The notes beneath the pieces are model-generated. The model had not been told where the DNA came from. It saw only the letters and a list, made by a program, of their open reading frames with translations, and made no database searches. From Bidens hawaiensis (taxonomy: Eukaryota; Streptophyta; Magnoliopsida; Asterales; Asteraceae): DNA of 64,000 nt. Numbering within the stretch: the first letter of the stretch is position 1; each line of letters begins with the position of its first letter. The position numbers and the translations under genes were made by a program. Location of the stretch: contig JAIQDT010000001.1 in the NCBI GenBank assembly GCA_021521415.1, positions 7,440,001 to 7,504,000 of the forward strand, given 5' to 3'. Positions 52,841 to 63,165 of the stretch are shown here, in pieces.

Positions 52841-54163
52841 GATGTCCCGCCAACTCCAACGCCTACTTCAGATTCCGAGAGGATTACATCACGAGAGCGG
52901 ATTGTTGCTGATCAGACAAAGATCATTCAAAGCCTAGTGGAATCCAATCAACTACAAGCAGCCCTCCTGGTTGAACACGGTAAAGTTATAGATGCCTTCA
53001 AGGCATTCTTGGCATCTCAGGGGGAGAAGACTTGTAGGGGAGATGAGTTGAGGAAGAAACGAAGAGAAGATCATGACGATGATCCCAATGCACCGGAAGG
53101 TGCAGGTGGTGAGCTGCCAAGACCCTCTCAGGCTCTTGGGGCTTCCACAGCTGAGGGGGAGTCTACAAATGCAGCTGGTGACGATGTTGTAGATGGTGAT
53201 GATGATGCTGATGTTGAAGATGTTATCGACGCATTGAAAGAGTTGGATGAGGAGGATGATGAGTTTATGATTGAAGATGATGTGCTGCCAGTTGATGAGA
53301 TCGAGAGGATTGGAGAGCAGATTACGGTTGAAAACGTATTAGAGGAAGGTGAGATTGTAGATGACTCCGTGGAACACGAGATTCCGGAGGTTGAGAGACC
53401 AGAGTTGGGTGATGAGAACGTGGAGGAAGATGCTGAGTGGGAGGAACAACCGAAATGGAAGGAGGGTTGTGCCCACTGGTTCGTAAAGACGAAGAAGCCG
53501 GCGGTCCCTAAGATGTTCAGAAAAAGTTACAATATTAAGGGATACGCGGAAGCCAAGAAAGGTATTATCTGCTGGTTATACGACGAGCAGCTGCGGCTCT
53601 TCGTGATCAAGAGATACGATGGCATTCAGTACTTCCAGAGAAAGTTGAGATCTCTAAACACACTGCCAGAATGTGAAGTAAAAGATTTAGCCAGATTGGG
53701 ATTGGTAAACAAAAGTGAAGACAACATGGCTAGAATCATTGCGAAGATCGTGTGGAAAGAGTGCGTTAAAGAGAAAAAGTTTGAGCTACTGAAACCACAA
53801 AAAGGGAAACTTGTCGAAGACAAGGATAGAGGTCTGAGAGTTGATGGAAAACCTTGGATGGTCATGAAATACAAACCGATCCGGTGCCTTAAAGAAGTAC
53901 CGATGAAGTTCATGCCCAAGGACGTGCTCAAAGATCTAAAATGGTGGTACGTGGATTGTGAGACAGCGGAGGCGGTAATGGAAGATGAGGATGAACAAGA
54001 AGTGCTTAGGGTTTACGACCCGATGCATCTTGTTAATCTATCGCAGGCTGATCTGAAAGTGCTCAACGAGAAGAAGATCTTCTACATTCCTGCTTGGAAG
54101 GATCAAGCTAGGAAATATCAACGGGTGGTGTCGGTATGTGTTAGAGAAGGAGCGCACGCGTAG
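52787..54163 (+). CDS. Intact aORF-related protein, C-terminal type
   Basis: 458 codons. The first about 18 residues come from antisense gag-start sequence, so the native start may differ. Residues about 35-80 form a coiled coil ending FLASQGE (the old aORF has VTSQGE at the same place). Residues about 85-215 are acidic and low-complexity. Residues about 225-455 form the conserved domain: KGIICWLYDEQLRLFVIKRYDG (about 258-280), a stretch matching LPRWDVRTLA-type sequence, KWWYVDCETAEAVM (about 384-397), YDPMHLVNL (about 409-417) and YQRVVSVC (about 445-452). No membrane segment, zinc knuckle or enzyme motif recognised. Unknown function; conservation in two divergent elements suggests a real protein used by this SIRE group. 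Confidence 0.75.
   Translation: MGFLPCISLGALVADPAPDVPPTPTPTSDSERITSRERIVADQTKIIQSLVESNQLQAALLVEHGKVIDAFKAFLASQGEKTCRGDELRKKRREDHDDDPNAPEGAGGELPRPSQALGASTAEGESTNAAGDDVVDGDDDADVEDVIDALKELDEEDDEFMIEDDVLPVDEIERIGEQITVENVLEEGEIVDDSVEHEIPEVERPELGDENVEEDAEWEEQPKWKEGCAHWFVKTKKPAVPKMFRKSYNIKGYAEAKKGIICWLYDEQLRLFVIKRYDGIQYFQRKLRSLNTLPECEVKDLARLGLVNKSEDNMARIIAKIVWKECVKEKKFELLKPQKGKLVEDKDRGLRVDGKPWMVMKYKPIRCLKEVPMKFMPKDVLKDLKWWYVDCETAEAVMEDEDEQEVLRVYDPMHLVNLSQADLKVLNEKKIFYIPAWKDQARKYQRVVSVCVREGAHA
53816..54145 (+). repeat. Right arm of the 330-bp inverted repeat
   Basis: Lies inside the coding region, codons about 344-453. Partner arm is 52413-52742. A full-length transcript would fold into a roughly 330-bp near-perfect stem. 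Confidence 0.9.
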
Positions 54164-54216
54164 AGATACAAGATTACAAGACTCAAGATTTGAAGATCAA
54201 GATATGAAGCTACTGC

Positions 54217-54228
54217 CAAGGGGGAGTC
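54217..54228 (+). other. Polypurine tract of the nested element
   Basis: CAAGGGGGAGTC next to the 3' LTR. Confidence 0.8.
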
Positions 54229-54657
54229 TGTTGGTACATGTGTGTCAGTAGTTCATAGTCTAGCATTTGTAATCGAGTCTGTAATGCAATTATGTTTTGA
54301 TTATGTTTATATTTGTAACACGCGAAGTTGTCAACAAGTTCGCTCTGGCGAACTTGTTGAACCAGCGAAGTTATTGACAACTTCGCCTATGGCGAAGTTG
54401 TCGTGTATATAAACTGTTTCAGCCGAAACAGTTTGTGTTGGTCGTTTAGGGTTTCGTTTCAGTTGTTCACTTCGTGTGTTACGTGTCATTGTCTGTAACA
54501 GTGACCTCGGGTCACGTGTTTGTTATCAATATAACGTGGTTGGTTTATTGCTTGTGTGTTCGATCTCTACATACTCTACACTCGTATCTACCTACGCAGG
54601 GATTCCGCACCTGCGTTGTTAGCGACATCCCGTGTACGATCCGTCCAGGAACCTACA
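54229..54657 (+). repeat. 3' LTR of the nested element
   Basis: 429 bp. It has the CTACGCAGGGATTCCGC stretch that the 5' copy has lost; the left-edge relative also keeps it, so the 5' copy carries the deletion. Confidence 0.95.
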
Positions 54658-55194
54658 ACCACCGATAAGATTCACCAAGTTAAACAAAAATTGAAAGCTG
54701 CCCGAGACCGACAAAAGAGTTATGCCGATGTTCGCAGAAAACCGTTATCTTTTGAAATAGGTGATAAGGTATTTTTAAAAGTATCGCCATGGAAAGGTGT
54801 TATAAGATTTGGAAAGACTGGTAAACTAGCCCCGAGATACATCGGACCTTTTGAGATTGTCGCAAAAATTGGTCCCGTAGCTTACCGATTAAAACTACCC
54901 TTAGAACTGAGCACTATTCACGACGTGTTTCATGTATCGAATCTGAAAAAGTGTTTGACTGATGAAACGACAATAGTACCGCTGGAAGATGTTCAGATCA
55001 ACGAAAAACTCAATTTCGTAGAGGAACGGATAGAAATTGTAGACGGGAAAACCAAACAGTTACGACATAACAAAATTTCCTTGGTAAAAGTTCGGTGGAA
55101 TTCAAAACAAGGACCCGAATATACTTGGGAACGAAAGGACGAATTCCGAAAGAAATACCCACACCTGTTCCCTAGAAAACCGATGACACAATAA
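54658..55194 (+). CDS. pol: Tekay integrase C-terminus with chromodomain
   Basis: Continues the frame interrupted at 51627. It has [20 protein letters not shown] (GPY/F module) followed by a chromodomain-like end: [18 protein letters not shown] and [20 protein letters not shown]. The chromodomain would steer insertion toward particular chromatin and marks the element as a chromovirus. The ORF reported from 54556 begins inside the nested LTR and is artificial there. Confidence 0.88.
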   Translation, partial: TTDKIHQVKQKLKAARDRQKSYADVRRKPLSFEIGDKVFLKVSPWKGVIRFGKTGKLAPRYIGPFEIVAKIGPVAYRLKLPLELSTIHDVFHVSNLKKCLTDETTIVPLEDVQINEKLNFVEERIEIVDGKTKQLRHNKISLVKVRWNSKQGPEYTWERKDEFRKKYPHLFPRKPMTQ

Positions 55195-55215
55195 ATTTCG
55201 AGGACGAAATTTCTT

Positions 55216-55228
55216 AACGGGGGGAGAA
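55216..55228 (+). other. Polypurine tract of Tekay gypsy
   Basis: AACGGGGGGAGAA directly before the 3' LTR. Confidence 0.85.
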
Positions 55229-58200
55229 TGTGACATTCATGACAAAACGAGGTACACTATATTCATTACGTAACAAGTAAACGATAAATCGGTTAATTCG
55301 TAGTGCTTAAACGAGTAACCGACCGATACTAATTATGACCCGTATACATATTGAGGGGTCATATACGAGTTATATATATGTTATAGAGGCTAACATATTG
55401 ATATTTAGGTCCCAGTACGTTTAAAACTCTTTAAACGAAAAAGGTTTCGTTTATCGATACGCTATAAGCTTAACGCAATCGTTAATATCAAAACAAGCAT
55501 TGTAGCATCCGTTAAGCCGAAAAAGATTTATAAAACACTTATATGACATGTTCTAAGCAATCCGTGAAAATATTTTGGAATTTTACAACGAGTCAGTACG
55601 TTTTTCTTATTTTACAAAAATAAGCTGAAAAACACTCGTTTTTGCGCTATTTATCACACCCGAATTAATTTTCTTGCGAAAAACCGAACCCGAACTAAAT
55701 TTGAAGTGGGCTTTTCATGTTTGGGCTTGTATGATTGGAGTAATGGGCCAAAACAGCCCATTAAGGGCCTTTACATAGTTCCGATCGGAACACTCACCAA
55801 ACATCACACTTTTTTATATAACTTGCACCTTAAGTTTATTTATCCATTCTAATTCATAAAGTTTGAAGTCCAAGCAGCTCCAGCTCTGCTCCATCAACCT
55901 TCCTTCAAAAAATCTAGGTATTTTGATTATTTCATTATTTTTAACTTGATTTCATTAACTATAATTAACATATAAACATGTTTTAGTTAGTTTTAAGCAT
56001 GTTTAACCATCCAAAAACCCTAAAAATCAAGTAAAATCATGTTTTGATGTTAAACATGTTTACAAACCAGGAACATATACTTTTTTGGTCAAAAACGCGG
56101 ATTAGAACATGAATACAACGTTTTTACGGTTAGAAAGTTCGGTTTGAACCCAAAACCGAAACCCTAATTATCAAGGCTGTTACATGGATGATTTATGCTT
56201 GGTTTGATGTTATATGACATGTAGATATACTGAGTTTGCAACCCAAGACCTGGAAAGTCGTTTAAGCTAGCAAAATTCATCGAAAACCGACAAGGTAAAC
56301 CCGTAATACTCGTTTAGGGGCTGTTTAGTATTAGGTTGTGACGTGCTTGTTTTTAGCTTGTGAAAACTTGCAGCGACATTAGGGATCATATAGATGAGTC
56401 CCTGTTCAAATTTGGTAATTTTTCGATAAACGGAGAATATTTGGTGAATTTATTCCCGTTTATGAGCGTTTATTTGGGAAAAGTAGCTAAACATATTGAA
56501 AAATTATGAAACTTGGTTTTGGAGTTTAATATGTGATGGTAAGATCACTGGTAAAGTTTGGGAATCATTGGAAATGTCTAAGTATGGTTTGTGCAATCAT
56601 GGCTTAACCGAATTTTAACAGCCGAAAAACGCACAAAAAGGCATTTTGTCAAAAGAGTTAGGTTCTGGAAATTTTGCAGGGGCTATGTAATGACATTGAA
56701 GCCATTTGTAAAAATTATTGGATTTTTCGGAGGTCGTTTGATATAAACGGGCCATTTATTACACGATTATAACCTATTAAATGAATTTTTATAAATAAAT
56801 AATTAATCATAAAATTTCTGAAAATATTTTTATAAAATTCTCCATGTCTTAATGTATTTTTACAAAAATTTTCATAATTTATATATAAGTACATATTTAG
56901 TTATGATTAATTAAAGATTTAAATTATAATTGTTTTAACGAAACCGGCAGTTTTGTGTTTAACGGACTGACTGGTATGTCAAAATGTCAAAAGTGGTCAA
57001 ATATCATATTTTTGAATGATATTGATAAAAACGAACTTTTTACGAGAATTCCGGACAAATCGGGTGGATTGTGCGCGTTTTGTATAATCAAACCCGTGTG
57101 GAAACGGAAACGAACCCTGCGATCAAACCAGACACCGAAACTTTAAAATTCTTTCATAAATCAAATTATTTTATTAATCAATATATTTACTTAAGTTTTA
57201 TGTGATCTTACCTAATCCCGAAACGTATAAACGATCAACGGAGCTAGGCTCAGGAAACGGTGAAACTGAGCCAAATCTAGTTTTAAACATTTCATAGTAT
57301 ATATCGTCACAATCTAAGACTATGGTCATGTTCTGGGCCTAACAGCTATACCCAGATTATCTATACAGCCTGACTTAGCTTGAACACTATACTAGTAATA
57401 ACGATACGATACCGTTTATAGGAATCAGGCTATAAACGAGGCATCTGACTTATTGATACGTGATTTCTGTGCGAACTACGATAAGGTGAGTTTCACGACC
57501 CCCACTTTCTAAACTGTTTTACGAACTTTTGGGGTGAAAAGCATGTTTACATAAACTGTTATACTTGAAAACGTGTGATGATGTGGATTATCTAAGTACT
57601 AACACTTGACAAGTCCCCACAAACACAAGTGATTAACGTCGTGCCGGTGACGTGTGGAAAGTACTATCGGTTTGACAAACCCAACTGACAGAGCCGGTGG
57701 GGTATGCCGGAACATATGTAAACCCAGTTGCACATTGTCATTATATTTTTACATACTGCTATGTGGTGTTAGACATAGTACATACTTGGGGCAAAGTGGC
57801 TGTTAAATGCCAACGGGAGTGCATGGGCAGTGGAGGCCATGTGTTTTAGCTCGTTTCGGTTTCACTTGTGGCTTAGTATAATACATCATACACAGACATA
57901 TATACATACACACTGTAAACTTTACGAACTCGTGTACTGATTTCATTGACACTCGTGAAACTTGAAACTCACCAACTAGACGTAGTTGACCCGTTTTAAC
58001 ATGATTTTCAGGTAAAGCAAAAGTGGAATGATTTGCTTACATGCTTGGTGTTAGAAAGAAAGTTGAATAGCTGTGAATAGACGCTGATATAATACTGAAT
58101 AAGAAGCTCGTAAACCGGTTATGTGTTTTTCACCTAGTTTGTAAACATAGTACCTACCAATGTAATATGATGTAAATTAGCTGTTGAATTTTCTTTATAA

Positions 58201-58276
58201 ACAATGTTGTTGATACCAGTGTTATCTGTTACATTCCCGTATTACGCTTCCGCAACTACCTAGTCGGGGTGTGACA
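55229..58276 (+). repeat. 3' LTR of Tekay gypsy
   Basis: 3048 bp, nearly identical to 42844-45892. Differences seen include a lost A near 55473 and single changes near 56281, 56482, 57303, 57345, 57637 and 58003. Confidence 0.95.
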
Positions 58277-58281
58277 TATTG

Positions 58282-59990
58282 AACATTATAGAAACAATAT
58301 TAACCATATTTAGTAATTGGTGATTTAATTCGCCTTCTATTACTCTATATTTATAAAAAAAATAACTTGGGTGTTTTGGAAAACATTAGCGTAGTCAAAT
58401 TTGTTAAACTAATAAGTGTTTTGGAAATCATTAACATATTTAAATTAGTTATATTTATAAGTGTGTTGGAAAGCATTAATATCAAATCCTTAATTTTATA
58501 AATGTCATGAAAATCATTAATATAGTCAAATCAATTTAATTTATAACTATTTTAGAAACATTAATAGTCAAATCTTTTGATTTTTGTAATATTATCATGA
58601 TATAAGGTAAATTGTATTAATATAGAATTGTTTTGATAAAATTAACAATATATTATTTGGATTAAACAGAATTTTGGTTAGTAACCGGAATAATCACCAA
58701 TAATGTGAACAAATGTAAATAGAGATAGAGATGGAGGCTTGAAGGGAGAAAAAGAAGAACATGATATTGAGATAGAGGCTGGAAGGTGGAGTTTAAGTTT
58801 TGAATTATGAATTAGGGTTTTAATGTAATAATTGTATATACAAAAAATTAAAAAAATATTAAATTTAATATATCGGATAGTTCGCATATCCAAACTATCC
58901 TAATCTCAGGACTGCAATTCGAATCCTAATCCGAAATTTTGGATATCCGAACTTTCGGATATTTCAGGTACGGATTTTCGGATATTTCGGATTCGGTTTC
59001 GGATTTTTATGAAAACCCCTACTATCATGCACATTATATACTCATTGATAAGTTATTTAATAGTGCTTGATTTTGTTACTAATAATTGGGGTTTTAAGTT
59101 ACGAAGAAACCGGTTAGTCAAATTAAATATATGATATAGAGAAAAGTAAATGAAAGATGGATCGTTTTTTGTACATATTTGTGTCAATACGTGTATTTGA
59201 ACTTTTATTACTTGACCATGTGTCGTATTTATTATATAATTTATTCAAATATTTATATGCATGTTAACATATCATGTTAAATGCTACCTTATGTTTTGTT
59301 TATGAGTCTCTTAAAGGAATATAATTTTGTTTTGTTTATAGCATATGTCATACTCTCTAAAGTTCATTATAAACTTCTAAAAAGTTAAAAGATTTTAGAA
59401 AGATAAATAAGTATAACTCAATGACACTTACTTCTCAAATGATATCATGTGATGAGAAGACTGTAATAAATGGTTGAATAAAACAAATTTGGCAAACCTT
59501 AAATATGCTCATGAAGTAGCAATATTGTTGAAGAATAAATATAAGGTTTGAAAGATAAATAAGAAAACTGTGCTTTTAATTCGTTCCATGAAGTGAACGT
59601 GATGATATAATAATCAGTGTAATGATTGTGATCATTTACATAACAATGGAAGTTGTAATGATGCCACCATGAAAGTTGGGTAGTTCAAATCCATTCCTTG
59701 AAGTGAATCTGATGATATAATAATAATAATTGGTGTAAGGTTTTGATCATGGTAATTGAGGATAGATAATGATGTTCATGTTAACAATGAGATCAACCAT
59801 GTTAATCATATGATGATTACACAATGGTTGTAAAGGTCGTAATCATGGTAATAGTGGAAATTGTAATGATCCTCATATTAATAATGTGTCGACCATGTAA
59901 GATTGAAATCAAACATTAAGGGAGTGAATATACAAGAATAAAATATGGGAAACACGCTACTCTCTCGTATTTCATATCGTGTATTAGACA
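58282..59990. other. AT-rich non-coding stretch
   Basis: 58370-58590 holds about five degenerate units of 45-60 bp built around GTGTTTTGGAAA(A/T)CATTA. 58870-59030 is a patch of GGATATTTCGGA/CGGATTTTCGG repeats ending GAAAACCCCTAC, wording common to small plant hAT-like elements (recollection). The rest shows nothing recognisable; scattered phrases may be decayed Copia gag. Confidence 0.45.
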
Positions 59991-61420
59991 AACACGAGTG
60001 CAACTAAAGCATATATTATGATAAACCAAAAGTTTATGAATCATGATTGTTTATTAAATAGGCTTGACCGATTTGAGCATCCCGAGTCATTGATTATGTG
60101 AAACATATCGAAGAACCATAAGATTCTCCGTGGTACGCATATATATGCAATATTTTGTCTCAATGGAAGTCAATTATATACTAATTATAGTAGTGTGTGA
60201 ATCCCTAAAGATTATGAAAATAAAAATGGATATATGTATCCCGATATGATACAATTTAGTATTTTGAAATGGATGCATCGTCTAAATGGTTATCTAATTC
60301 GCAACCTAAAGTTTGTGTGACTTTGGTTATTTAATAAGATATCAAGCATATTATTTCATGCCATTTTGATAAATGCGATGAACTTAATTCCCATTTTAGT
60401 AATGATTATTGGGATAAGTGTTAAACTACACGTGACAAAAGTTGTTACAAAAAAATTACTTTTGTCGAAGACGATGAACAAACGTCTACGATTGATAGCA
60501 AATCCAATAATCATGAGAGCAAAAATTCATATTTGTAAGTTTGATCATATGTTGTTACATGACGTGATATTAATTCGCATCAGGACAATAAGTTATAATA
60601 CGATTTCCCCATTACAATTGGTTTTCGGTCACAAACCAAATACTTCCCATTTATAGTTTTTTAAATGTGTGGCATATGTTGCAATTACTCCAGCAAAATG
60701 CACAATGATAGTACGTCAAATAAGGTGGGGATTATACATTGTATATAAATAAATAATGGCCATTAAAGGTGGAATTATTTTATGACTCAACCGATTGATT
60801 TCTTGTTTTAGACAAATCAATATTCCCAACACGAGAGGGAGATAATAAGCAGTTGGAGAATAAAAAAAGGTTGGAATGAATTATCATTATGTTATATTGA
60901 TCCTCAAACTAAAAAGTTCAAATGATAATTCATTTACAAGAATATGCGAATTAATAATTTAACGCATCCACTGACCTAAATAAAGTGACTAGCTAAGTCA
61001 CATGTACCAATTGCTAGTGCTCCAATTAAGATTAGCGTCGTGGAAGGGCAACCATGCATTGGTTATAAATCTAAGGCATGCCTAAAGAGTGGTAGTTTAT
61101 TCGGTTCCAAGAAAACAAATCCTCAAAAATGGAGCAAATGATGAAAATGGTCAAGTCAAGGTATAGTAAAAGGGTTTTCTGAAAAGACATTAGACATGAT
61201 GGTTCCAAAAGAATCTAAGGTACCTAAATAAACAGATCTCAGTAATTATATCATGTCTGAATTTATGTGGAACCAATACAAAATCGATGTGGTTTAAATC
61301 TAGAGCTTGAAATAATGAAAATGATGAGGACCGAGAACTAAGTTCTCTTGATAAGTGAAATATGAATATTTCACAAAAATGGAAAGATGCATATAATGTT
61401 TATGAATCTATAATGTTTGG
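59990..61420 (+). pseudogene. pol: Heavily decayed Bianca-like Copia pol
   Basis: Shifting frames show the integrase zinc region (RLDRFEHPESL near 60060), MDASSKW near 60268, then the 96-codon ORF at 60366-60656 with RLRLIANPIIMRAK and SPLQLVFGHKPNTSHL. This matches RLQLIAKPLIMRTK and TQLVSGNEPNISHL in the 34-40 kb element. The downstream 60925-61050 stretch corresponds to the IHLQEIANQLPDAF linker. Many stops; no RT recognised. Confidence 0.7.
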
Positions 61421-62383
61421 ACAAGTGGTCCATACAACTGAAAGTTGTAAAATATGTTAGATACAAATGAGACATTTGGAAGCATAATGAGAAAATGAAA
61501 TTATGCACGTTAAGACGTAATTGGTGGCACAATATTTTTTGTAAAATAAGGAGATATGTTCTATGGTGTGTTTTGGTCAAAAATCGGTTTGAAGATAATG
61601 TAACCAATTTTGTATATTGAGGTATAGTGCTTGTATAATAACAATGAATATGAAAACGAAATATGGATGAACACAGAGATTTGCTACGAAGAAAAGCCCT
61701 TGATCGGATTAAGGATCGTCGGAAAAAAACCTTGGGTGATGACAAATCGTCTATCACCGCTATATTAATAAAAATGTAAGTTTAAAATGGGGGAGCTAAA
61801 TATCGGCGAATACGATAATTGCTAAGTGTAAGTAGTGTAGCTAAAATAATCTATGCGAACTAAAGTGTGTAAGTTGTGTTTATAACGTAAACCAATATAG
61901 CTCAATCTATATAAAAATGAAGCTAACTAACAACCCTATAAATATGCCACTACTCCGTAGAAACGTTGCAACCACTTTGACCACGTTCCGTATTCATTGA
62001 GCTGCGAATTAGTGAGCTGACTTGGTCTCTTAGCCATTATACTTGTTAAATACAATAACATTCAAAGAATACAACCGTTGGTAGATAATCAGTACTGAGG
62101 ATCCTTGATTCTGAGTAACCTAGAACATATCTCAAGGATAAATGATCCATAAGTCATATAAGGATAACATAACCTCAGCACAAAAATCTATGCCTTAAGA
62201 ATTTCCCCCAAAATGGCGGTTGTAAGTGGATAGCAGTTGTCATTTTGAATTTCAAATTGACAATCCTATCCTAATTTATCACCTCCCACCTATAAATGCG
62301 ACCACTTGTATCCATTTATAGTCACATTTCGACAGTGCACCAGGTATTCTTTTCTCTCATTCCTTTTCATTTTCTTTTTATAA
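61421..62383 (+). repeat. Probable LTR or untranslated sequence before Tat gag
   Basis: Non-coding. A purine tract TTAAAATGGGGGAGC lies at 61784-61798. A TATA-like CCTATAAATGCG sits at 62290-62301, about 85 bases upstream of the gag ATG. A segment near 61570-61715 resembles 63188-63330 (shared GTTTTGGTCAAAAATCG and GATAATGTAACCAA). Confidence 0.4.
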
Positions 62384-63165
62384 TGTCTGCAATATCTGTC
62401 GCGTCTTCTTCCGAATAGTCTAAATCTAGCGACCTCCGACCCCAAGGTTTTCTTACTAACCCCTCATTAGAAATTTGTAAGTTCGCCGACTCAGAGATTG
62501 ATGATCTTCGCTCATTATTCCCGGTCGGCACAATTTTTCGACCGTTCGACTCTAGAGTCTAAAGCGACCGTGTTTCCAAAACTTAGGCTTTCTTTCCGGC
62601 ATAACCTTTTTTAATCGGCTATTCTTATCCCTTTCCAGCGTTTACCCAAAGCTTTTTTTTTTACCTTAACCGGCATTAGCTTCACCCAAGCAATGTCGAT
62701 GCTTTGGAAAGTGATACGCACCATTGAGAGAATCATTGAAGAAGAGGGTATCGAATTTGGGTTATCGGTGTTGTCGTATCTCTATACCTTAGTCAACCAC
62801 GACTCTAATCGTTTTGTCTTGAAATCAAAGCCACATCAACCAGTTCCCATTTCCAAAGCTACCCAAAATGGCGCTTTCTGGAAAAATCAGTTCTTCTTCG
62901 TAAAAAGGGATTCTATCCCTAGTTGGTCTGATCTGTCCAAAAGGTGGATCAAGAAGGGTAGGATCCCGAATCCTTAGATAACGCGAAAATAATAGCATAT
63001 CCTTTATCTAATTATCGTATTTTTGTTTCTCAGTTGATAATCTTGCTTAGTTGGCCGAGCTTCCCGGAGTTGAAGAGAGAGTGAAGAAATTTCTTTCGCT
63101 GGATCCAGAAATTAGAACTTTTCAAGCCAAGTTCACTGAAGCCTATCAAGACTCGATCTCATAAT
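62384..63165 (+). pseudogene. Ogre/Tat-type gypsy first ORF (gag-proximal), broken
   Basis: ATG 62384, in-frame TAG after 11 codons (62417-62419), then SSDLRPQGFLTNPSLEI and DLRSLFPVGTIFRPFDSR. After shifts comes the 94-codon ORF 62693-62977 (LWKVIRTIERIIEEEGIEFG, KPHQPVPISKATQNGAFWKN). A last piece, VEERVKKFLSLDPEIRTFQAKF, is at about 63080-63145. The wording is that of the N-terminal domain annotated as gypsy-type putative transposase in Tat/Ogre elements (recollection). At least four stops or shifts. Confidence 0.6.

Larger units (their letters stand above)
51628..54657 (+). mobile_element. Young non-autonomous SIRE-related element carrying one ORF
   Basis: 3030 bp flanked by ACCAC (51623-51627 and 54658-54662). 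Excision on paper restores the integrase frame. The LTRs (413 and 429 bp) look identical apart from a net 16-bp deletion in the 5' copy, so the insertion is very recent. It has a primer site, a TTCGC-rich leader, a 330-bp inverted repeat, a single long ORF related to the aORF of the composite Copia, and a polypurine tract, but no gag capsid, protease, RT or integrase. Movement would need enzymes from a relative such as the left-edge Copia, whose LTR ends it shares. Confidence 0.92.
42844..58276 (+). mobile_element. Tekay-type gypsy (chromovirus) retrotransposon
   Basis: 15,433 bp bounded by TATTG (42839-42843 and 58277-58281). Parts: 5' LTR, primer site, extra ORF, gag, pol, polypurine tract, 3' LTR, with a 3.03-kb element inserted in the integrase. 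LTRs are 3049 and 3048 bp and differ by about a dozen substitutions and one indel by eye (about 0.4 percent), so the insertion is young, of the order of a few hundred thousand years under usual plant rates. Long LTRs plus an integrase chromodomain point to the Tekay/Del clade. Confidence 0.95.

Noticed and set aside
61371..61757. 128-codon minus-strand ORF
   Set aside because: Antisense of decayed plus-strand retroelement sequence; composition looks random.
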